NCBI GenBank assembly: GCA_021845705.1
Contig: JAJZVJ010000060.1
Coordinates: 1 to 9,681 of the forward strand
Length of the DNA stretch: 9,681 nucleotides
From: a bacterium
Lineage (GTDB): Bacteria > Elusimicrobiota > Elusimicrobia > Elusimicrobiales > UBA9959
Direction: 5' to 3'
In this document: one piece after another, positions 5,634 through 9,681 of the stretch
Numbering within the stretch: position 1 is the first letter of the stretch
Layout of the letters: each line of letters opens with the position of its first letter
The notes under the pieces: generated by a model
What the model saw: the letters and a program-made list of their open reading frames with translations, nothing else
What the model was told of the DNA's origin: nothing
Database searches by the model: none
Position numbers and translations under genes: made by a program

Positions 5634-7574
5634 TTATTTCAGGTTTTTGGATAAAGACAGGATCTCCCGGTCCGCGGGAGACAGCCTTTCCGCTTCGGCC
5701 AGGCACAACTTCGCCGGCTCCTTCATCCCGAGCGCCAGGTATATGCGGGCCAGCCGGAGCAGCGCTTCGGGGCGTCCGGGCCCAAGCTCGATAGAAGACA
5801 GGCAGGCCGCCGAGGCTTCCCTCAGTTTCCCCGAGGCCGCGTAAGCGCCGCACAGCAGGTCCAGGATCGGGGCCGTTCTTTCCCTCCGGAGCGCCCGCTC
5901 AAAAGCGCCGGCGGCCTTGGCCGGGTCTTTAAGTTCAAGATAGACCTTCCCCAGGTTCACCAGCGGCGCGGCGCCGGTCATGCCGGCCTCGGCGGCTTTT
6001 TCAAAAGCTTTCGCCGCGTCCCGCTTCTTTCCCAGCGTGGCCAGCGCGGCGCCGTAGGTGTTCCAGGCGTCGTAATTGAACTCCCAGGTCTCGAGCGCTT
6101 TCAGCGCGGCTTGTTCCCCTTCTTTAGCCAGGCCTTTTTCAAGGCGCGCGGCGGCTATGGCGCCCCAGGTATTGGAAAGCACGCCGCGCGGCGGGTTCAG
6201 GGACAGCGCTTTTTCCAGGTCCGGCAGGGCCTTGTCCGGCTGCTCCGTCTGCAGGTAGAACGTCCCCAGCATATAATGCGCCCAGGCGCTGGCCGGGTTC
6301 AGCCTGACGGCGCGCCGCCAGACCGCCTCGTCGCTGCGCCAGAGAAGCTGCTGCTGCGCCGACAGCAGCAGAAATAGCCCCAGCGCCGCCGCGCCGCCCG
6401 TCTTTAAAATAACGCCGCCGTGTTTATGCCGGGCGAGCAGTTCGGAAGACTTTGAAACGAAAGAAGCGAAGACAAGCGCCGCGCCGGCCATGGGCAGGTA
6501 AAGATACCTGGTGGAGACGAATACCGAGTTCAGGTATTCCGAGAGGTCCGTTACGGGAAGCAGGTTGAGGAAAGGGAACAGAAGTATTATAAAAACCGCC
6601 GCGCCCGTAGAGGCCGGGCTGTAACCGCGGCGGCCCTCCCCGCGATATTTGAAAGCCAGGAAAAGGACCCCGGCGGCTAGCGCCAGCGCCGCCAGCCCGG
6701 CCGGACCGGGGACGACGGAGGTTTTCTGGTAAACCGGGGAGATCCAGAAAGGAAGGACCAATATCTTGGCGTAAGCCGCCAGTTTGGCGACCAGGTAGGC
6801 CGGGTCCAGGTCTTTAAAACCAAGCCCGGAACCGCGGCCGGCGGTCAGCCTGGCCAGCAGCGCGGCGGTCCAGAACAGGAACATCAGCCCCAGCTCCGGC
6901 AGCCTGCGGCGCAGCTTCGCGAAGCCGCCTCCCCGTTGTAAAAAAGGCAGCAGGCAGAAAAGCAGCAGCCCGGAAAAAGTACGTTCCTTGAAAAGCAGCG
7001 AGATCCCGAAAAGAAGGCCCGTCAGCAGTTTGTCCGGCGGGGAGTCGCCGCCGTCCCCGTCGATGAACCGGTAAAGCGCGGCCAGGAAGAACAGGGCGGA
7101 GAAGATGGTGCCGGAAAAAAGCGCGGCCACCAGGGTTTCCGCCTGGGCCGGGTGCAGGGCGAAGAAGAGGCCGGCCAGGAGCGCGGGGAGCTTGTCCTGT
7201 TCCCGGGCGGCGCCGTTTTCCGCGGGTCCGGTCAGCAGCAGGGCCAGCCTGTAAACCAGCCATGCGGCCGCGGCGTGCGCGAGCAGCGAGAGCGCGTGGA
7301 AGCCCCAGGCGCGCCAGGCGAAGAACTTGCCCGCCAGCATGAGTGTCAGGAAGGTGAAAGGCTCGAAACCCTCGTTCCTGAAAACGGAGGTGTAAGCCGG
7401 GTGAAAAAGGTAGGCCGCGTTGGAAAGGTCCCGCAGCAGCGGGTTGTTCTGCAGGGACATCACGTCGTCGAAAACGAAGGGCAGGAAAAGAACGGGGAGA
7501 TAGGCCAGGGCCGAAACCAGGAAGAGCAGCGTTCCGGGGGCTATCTTTTTCCATGGCGCCGGGGGAGTTTCCAC
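5634..7574 (-). CDS. TMTC-like GT-C fold membrane protein with C-terminal TPR repeats
   Basis: The protein has 646 residues. The N-terminal ~405 residues form a multi-helix membrane domain with the landmarks of bacterial TMTC-like / PMT-type GT-C proteins. D36-D37 (VFDDVMSLQNNPLL) sits in the first extracytoplasmic loop, where GT-C glycosyltransferases have their acidic catalytic pair. WGFHALSLLAH (90-100), FFALHPAQAE with H141-P142 and E146, and a later NLLPVTDL...TRYLYLP segment also match. The last ~230 residues (about 413-646) are a run of five to six tetratricopeptide repeats, e.g. AWAHYMLGTFYLQTEQPDKA. Proteins of this layout are thought to transfer sugars from a lipid carrier to proteins, with the TPRs binding partner or acceptor; the actual donor and acceptor are unknown. 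The start is GTG at 7574, just after a -10 element and lacking a ribosome binding site. A start further in would remove part of the first helix. Confidence 0.88.
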   Translation of the reverse strand: METPPAPWKKIAPGTLLFLVSALAYLPVLFLPFVFDDVMSLQNNPLLRDLSNAAYLFHPAYTSVFRNEGFEPFTFLTLMLAGKFFAWRAWGFHALSLLAHAAAAWLVYRLALLLTGPAENGAAREQDKLPALLAGLFFALHPAQAETLVAALFSGTIFSALFFLAALYRFIDGDGGDSPPDKLLTGLLFGISLLFKERTFSGLLLFCLLPFLQRGGGFAKLRRRLPELGLMFLFWTAALLARLTAGRGSGLGFKDLDPAYLVAKLAAYAKILVLPFWISPVYQKTSVVPGPAGLAALALAAGVLFLAFKYRGEGRRGYSPASTGAAVFIILLFPFLNLLPVTDLSEYLNSVFVSTRYLYLPMAGAALVFASFVSKSSELLARHKHGGVILKTGGAAALGLFLLLSAQQQLLWRSDEAVWRRAVRLNPASAWAHYMLGTFYLQTEQPDKALPDLEKALSLNPPRGVLSNTWGAIAAARLEKGLAKEGEQAALKALETWEFNYDAWNTYGAALATLGKKRDAAKAFEKAAEAGMTGAAPLVNLGKVYLELKDPAKAAGAFERALRRERTAPILDLLCGAYAASGKLREASAACLSSIELGPGRPEALLRLARIYLALGMKEPAKLCLAEAERLSPADREILSLSKNLK

Positions 7575-7580
7575 GGGTTT

Positions 7581-7595
7581 ATTCTATCAATTATA
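7581..7595 (-). promoter_or_regulatory. Predicted promoter of the TMTC-like gene (leaderless, two overlapping -10s)
   Basis: On the minus strand the sequence reads TATAATTGATAGAAT. The downstream part TGATAGAAT is an extended -10 (hexamer 7581-7586) ending exactly six bases before GTG at 7574, which places +1 at the start codon. The overlapping TATAAT (7590-7595) would give a leader of about nine bases. No Shine-Dalgarno sequence is present. Confidence 0.5.
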
Positions 7596-7598
7596 GAA

Positions 7599-7645
7599 AG
7601 GGCCCAAACGCGGGTAGGTCCAATGTCTTGCGGCATCTGGGCCCT
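7599..7645. repeat. Inverted repeat AGGGCCCA / TGGGCCCT in divergent promoter region
   Basis: AGGGCCCA at 7599-7606 and its exact reverse complement TGGGCCCT at 7638-7645 are separated by 31 bases. Each arm contains the GGGCCC palindrome. The left arm lies just upstream of the -10 elements of the TMTC-like gene and the right arm 13 bases upstream of the putative -35 of the receiver gene. Neither predicted transcript includes the pair, so a DNA-level protein site is more likely than an RNA hairpin. Confidence 0.45.
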
Positions 7646-7658
7646 GGGTTACTTACTC

Positions 7659-7686
7659 TTGAATGTAACTAATGTTACACTATATC
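7659..7686 (+). promoter_or_regulatory. Predicted sigma-70-like promoter of the receiver gene
   Basis: TTGAAT (7659-7664) and TATATC (7681-7686) are separated by 16 bases, acceptable for a housekeeping sigma factor. Transcription would start near 7693, giving a leader of about 55 bases with an AAAAGGTG ribosome binding site before ATG 7749. It is the only AT-rich promoter-like pair upstream of the gene. Confidence 0.4.
7664..7679. promoter_or_regulatory. 16-bp palindrome TGTAAC-N4-GTTACA, operator candidate
   Basis: TGTAACTAATGTTACA is a perfect palindrome with 6-base arms around a 4-base centre. It fills the spacer between the predicted -35 and -10 of the receiver gene, where a bound dimer would block RNA polymerase. 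The layout is typical of dimeric helix-turn-helix repressors such as TetR-type proteins. No regulator gene lies in the window, so the binding protein is unknown. Confidence 0.45.
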
Positions 7687-7748
7687 CAGGGTGAGGGTCT
7701 GCGCGGAAGCGGACTTGGACGGGCATATTTCCGGTTTAAAAGGTGACT

Positions 7749-8096
7749 ATGCCGATAAAGATACTGGCGGCTGACGACGATAGGGCGATGCTGAGCCTTT
7801 ATGCGCGGATCTTTTCCTCCACGGGTTATACCGTCTCCACCGCCGAAACGTTCGCTGAAGCCTCGGCGCTGCTGCGCGGGAACGACTACGACCTGCTGCT
7901 TACGGACCTTATGTTCCCCGACGGCATGGGGACGGAGCTGATAAAGATATTCAGCTCCATGAAGACGGGAGCCAAGAGCCTTCTTGTTACCGGCTCCACC
8001 CAAGCGATAGAAAAACTGGACGTTTCGCAGAGCTATATGGAGAAGCCGTTCAAGACCGAGCACCTGCTGGAAGCCGTAAACAAAATGCTGGCCTGA
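7749..8096 (+). CDS. Stand-alone CheY-like response regulator receiver
   Basis: The protein has 115 residues and is a single receiver (REC) domain with no output domain. All phosphorylation-site residues are present: acidic pocket D9-D10, phospho-acceptor D53 (LLLTDLMFPDG), T81 (LLVTGS) and K99 (YMEKPF). It should accept phosphate from a histidine kinase and act by protein-protein contact, like CheY, Spo0F or DivK. I chose ATG at 7749, with AAAAGGTG ending three bases upstream. GTG at 7743 lies within that ribosome binding site and would add only two residues. No kinase, phosphotransferase or chemotaxis gene is in the window, so its partner is encoded elsewhere. A strong terminator directly follows, so it is a single-gene transcript. 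Confidence 0.93.
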   Translation: MPIKILAADDDRAMLSLYARIFSSTGYTVSTAETFAEASALLRGNDYDLLLTDLMFPDGMGTELIKIFSSMKTGAKSLLVTGSTQAIEKLDVSQSYMEKPFKTEHLLEAVNKMLA

Positions 8097-8117
8097 GGTT
8101 TTCCGGAAAGCACGGTG

Positions 8118-8146
8118 AAGTCCGCCCCCCGGGGCGGACTTTTTTT
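8118..8146 (+). terminator. Intrinsic terminator of the receiver gene
   Basis: AAGTCCGCCC (from 8118) pairs with the reverse complement ending at 8141 around a short C/G loop, followed by a seven-T run (8140-8146). It lies 21 bases after the receiver stop codon. The T-run overlaps the stop codon (TAA, complement of 8145-8147) of the convergent gene. On the opposite strand the hairpin has no T-run, so it should act in one direction only. Confidence 0.9.
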
Positions 8147-8696
8147 AGCGGCGCAGCAGCCCGCCGAGCGTCGAGATGAAATCTTCCGGGTTCTCCGGGC
8201 TCAGCACAAAAAGCGTTTTTTCCGTTTTTACGTATACCAGCCCTTTAAGGCGGGTGGCGTACGCCCTGTACCTGCCCACGCCTTTTTTCCAGAAAAGCCC
8301 GTAATAGCCGTAGTATCCGGAGGTCCCCATAAGGCGCAGGCTGCCCCGGAGCAGGCCGTCCTCCACCGGGCGCACTTCCAGTATTTCCGCCAGCGGTATT
8401 GTGATCGGTTTCATTTCCCGGTCTATAACCAGCTCTATATCGTTGAGGGAGTAGCCCCTCGGGGCCATGGCTTTGGTGACGTACGCCGTTATGGCCATGA
8501 GCACCGCGAACAGCACTATCCCCGCGCCCAGGAACTGGTCTATGAAAGGCGGGGCCGGGCGGCAGAGCGGCGCGGCGTATTTGGTCTTGTACCAGATGAC
8601 TGCCAGCACCGCCGGCGGGAGGATAAAGAAGAAAGACGCCAGGCGCGTGGTTATACTGAGCAGCCTGTCCATTTCCGCTTTGTAATATTTTTGCAC
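8145..8696 (-). CDS. Membrane-anchored bacterial PH-like domain protein
   Basis: The protein has 183 residues. Two hydrophobic segments (about residues 18-35 and 55-75) form a hairpin anchor, and the rest is a small beta-rich cytoplasmic domain. Its sequence order (YSLNDIELVIDREMKPITIPLAEILEVRPV, a GTSGYYGYYGLFWKKGVGRYRAYATR region and KTEKTLFVLSPENPEDFISTL) matches the bacterial PH-like domain type (bPH_5, PF10882), which typically ends with 'xxSPxxPxxFIxxL'. Such domains are widespread but their ligands are mostly unknown. GTG at 8696 is the chosen start. GAGAGG (8703-8708) lies six bases upstream, and the stop codon of the preceding gene (8699-8701) is only two bases away, so translation is probably coupled. 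An ATG at 8672 is possible but lacks a spaced ribosome binding site. Confidence 0.82.
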   Translation of the reverse strand: MQKYYKAEMDRLLSITTRLASFFFILPPAVLAVIWYKTKYAAPLCRPAPPFIDQFLGAGIVLFAVLMAITAYVTKAMAPRGYSLNDIELVIDREMKPITIPLAEILEVRPVEDGLLRGSLRLMGTSGYYGYYGLFWKKGVGRYRAYATRLKGLVYVKTEKTLFVLSPENPEDFISTLGGLLRR

Positions 8697-8698
8697 GG

Positions 8699-9481
8699 CT
8701 AGCCTCTCTTCGCCAATACCAGGCGCAGCGTTTCTTTCTCCAGGTCCGCCAGCGAATCGTAAGGCAGCGGCGTCAGCGGTTTTCCCTCAAGCATGGCCAG
8801 CAGGCCGGCGTTCCTGAAGGCCGACGGCGCGAAGGCCGCGAGTTCGGCGCACAGCAGGCGGAAGTTCACCTGGCTGGAATAGGTTTTCTTTTCCTTCAGG
8901 CAGGAAAAATCGAAATTATCCGAGCTCAGGCGCAGCCTGCGCGGGCCTTCCTCGAGCACGATATCCAGGTAAAAAGAGAGCTCCGAGCTTCTCACTTCTT
9001 TAGTTACTTCCTTGGTTTTCCCCATGCCTATGGGGAGGCCGGTCACGGCCATTATACCCATCCTGACGGCTTTTTCCTTGGCGGAAGGCCCTTCCGTGGT
9101 CTTAACGGTGCGCAGGGTTTCTTCCTTTATGGGGGCGGCGGCGAGCGCAAGTACGCCGCCGGGCGTTGCCGTAACGGCCAGGCCGCCGGTTCCGGTGAAG
9201 ACGGCCGCGCCGTCCTGGAAAACCGCTCTTTTTATCCTTTCCGCCGCGGGCAGAGGGGGCGGAGGGAAGGGGAGCGCGAGGGTTTTAACGCCGAAGTCCG
9301 CGCAGGGGCCCGCCAGGGCGCCGGCGGCGGCTTCGTCCAGGTCGCGGCCCAGGACGCCCCAGCAGTGGCGGGCGGCCGCGGCCGCGGTAGTGGGGTCAAG
9401 TTTTGACGCGGTCCCTAGTATGCGCGCCAGCACCGGGAATTCCGGGAGCTTTTCCCCCGCTGTTATCACCATTAAGGACAT
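8699..9481 (-). CDS. Uncharacterised 260-aa protein, first gene of pair with PH-like gene
   Basis: I do not recognise a named family. The protein is soluble, with no signal peptide. The N-terminal ~65 residues (LARILGTASKLDPTTAAAAARHCWGVLG..., ending FGVKTLALP) look like a compact alpha/beta domain in which an Ala-rich helix is followed by a 'G-V-L-x-R-D-L' turn. A Pro-rich linker (PFPPPPLP) follows. The C-terminal half has alternating strands (AVFTGTGGLAVTATPGG, ELSFYLDIVLEEGPRRLRLSSDNFDFSCL), then a helical tail (NFRLLCAELAAFAP) and a final YDSLADLEKETLRLVL helix. A modified PH-like or beta-barrel core for the second half would fit its partner gene but is speculative. ATG at 9481 lies right after a -10 element with no ribosome binding site, so the mRNA is probably leaderless. 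An internal ATG three codons on is a less likely start. Confidence 0.78.
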   Translation of the reverse strand: MSLMVITAGEKLPEFPVLARILGTASKLDPTTAAAAARHCWGVLGRDLDEAAAGALAGPCADFGVKTLALPFPPPPLPAAERIKRAVFQDGAAVFTGTGGLAVTATPGGVLALAAAPIKEETLRTVKTTEGPSAKEKAVRMGIMAVTGLPIGMGKTKEVTKEVRSSELSFYLDIVLEEGPRRLRLSSDNFDFSCLKEKKTYSSQVNFRLLCAELAAFAPSAFRNAGLLAMLEGKPLTPLPYDSLADLEKETLRLVLAKRG

Positions 9482-9487
9482 GCGGTT

Positions 9488-9496
9488 ATTCTAACA
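9488..9496 (-). promoter_or_regulatory. Predicted extended -10 promoter of the 9481 gene pair (leaderless)
   Basis: The minus strand reads TGTTAGAAT (9488-9496), an extended -10 ending exactly six bases before ATG at 9481, so +1 coincides with the start codon. The 12-mer TTGTTAGAATAA is nearly identical to the one before the TMTC-like gene (TTGATAGAATAA) and at the same distance from the start. Confidence 0.55.
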
Positions 9497-9516
9497 AATC
9501 GGCGGCTTCCAAGATG

Positions 9517-9522
9517 TATAAT
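9517..9522 (+). promoter_or_regulatory. Predicted -10 for the exported-protein gene
   Basis: TATAAT at 9517-9522 lies 39 bases before ATG 9562. It would give a leader of about 33 bases that contains GGAG (9549-9552), nine bases before the start. It is divergent from the promoter at 9488-9496, only 20 bases away. A second AT-rich site, TATATT at 9538-9543, is an alternative. Confidence 0.4.
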
Positions 9523-9561
9523 GATATTTACGACCGATATATTTTCCTGGAGCCGACCTTT

Positions 9562-9681
9562 ATGAAAAAAATAACCATGCTTCTCCTCGCCCTGCTTTGC
9601 CCCGGCGGCGCGTTCGCCGCCAAACAGGCGAAGAAGGCCGCGCCGGCGGTTGTCTACGAGGTAAAAACCGTGCTGGTGGCG
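9562..9681 (+). CDS. Exported protein, N-terminal 40 residues only (cut by window end)
   Basis: ATG at 9562 has GGAG nine bases upstream. The visible start is MKKITMLLLALLCPGGAFA followed by AKQAKKAAPAVVYEVKTVLVA. This is a classical Sec signal peptide: a KK n-region, a Leu-rich core and an A-F-A cleavage motif after residue 19. A Lys/Ala-rich linker and the beginning of a beta-strand follow. Lipidation is unlikely, because the Cys at position 13 is not in a lipobox. The frame is open to the window edge and the family cannot be told. Confidence 0.8.
   Translation, partial: MKKITMLLLALLCPGGAFAAKQAKKAAPAVVYEVKTVLVA

Noticed and set aside
6814..7554. 246-codon frame overlapping the TMTC-like gene on the same strand in another phase
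   Set aside because: The translation is Arg/Pro/Ala-rich with no domain; the TMTC-like frame has membrane helices and family motifs throughout.
7599..7645. A small structured RNA, tRNA or riboswitch in the 7575-7748 gap
   Set aside because: Only the outer 8-base arms pair; the interior shows no cloverleaf or stable stem, and predicted transcription starts exclude the region.
7152..7694. 180-codon plus-strand frame running from the TMTC-like gene into the intergenic region
   Set aside because: It is mostly antisense to the TMTC-like gene, rich in Gly, Glu and Gln, and passes through the promoter elements.
8115..8702. 195-codon plus-strand frame opposite the PH-like gene
   Set aside because: It begins inside the receiver terminator and its translation is an Arg/His/Gln-rich shadow.

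Overview
The window (9,681 bases) is GC-rich, gene-dense bacterial chromosome with short intergenic gaps and no RNA genes, insertion sequences, phage genes or CRISPR arrays that I can see. A lipobox lipoprotein of the CsgG-like type and a secreted protein with a signal peptide point to a Gram-negative (diderm) bacterium. Despite the high GC, isoleucine is often encoded by ATA and arginine by AGG. Together with the gene types (receiver proteins, GT-C/TPR membrane proteins, a membrane protein with a pseudopilin-like tail), this made me think of Elusimicrobiota or a related deep-branching phylum. That placement is an inference, not a demonstration.

Layout, left to right. (1) 1-567 (+): the C-terminal part of a radical SAM-type protein with many cysteines, cut by the window edge. 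(2) 626-1267 (-): a HlyIII/TrhA (PAQR-family) membrane protein, convergent with the first gene. (3) 1418-4955 (+): a tight three-gene run of an Nramp metal-ion transporter, a 226-aa protein that looks like a PD-(D/E)XK nuclease fold with a cysteine in place of the catalytic lysine, and a 526-aa membrane-anchored protein with a GspG-like C-terminal tail. (4) 4972-7574 (-): a CsgG-like lipoprotein and, upstream of it, a 646-aa TMTC-like GT-C membrane protein with C-terminal TPRs. (5) 7749-8096 (+): a stand-alone CheY-like receiver with its own promoter region and a strong intrinsic terminator. (6) 8145-9481 (-): a translationally coupled pair, a 260-aa protein of unknown function followed by a membrane-anchored bacterial PH-like protein. 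(7) 9562-9681 (+): the first 40 codons of an exported protein.

The transcription signals are unusually readable because AT-rich -10 elements stand out against the GC-rich background. Four genes (1418, 5574, 7574, 9481) have a -10 hexamer ending only 6 to 9 bases before the start codon and no Shine-Dalgarno sequence, the expected signature of leaderless mRNAs. The other genes with internal or longer leaders (1267, 3375, 7749, 8696, 9562) do have a purine-rich ribosome binding site. Two of the leaderless promoters share nearly the same 12-mer, TTG[A/T]TAGAATAA. The 7575-7748 divergent region also carries two inverted repeats that look like operators.

I found no clear multi-gene defence, mobile or biosynthetic system. 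The best leads are the leaderless promoter class, the receiver-gene operator, the PD-(D/E)XK-like protein beside Nramp, and the two uncharacterised protein families.
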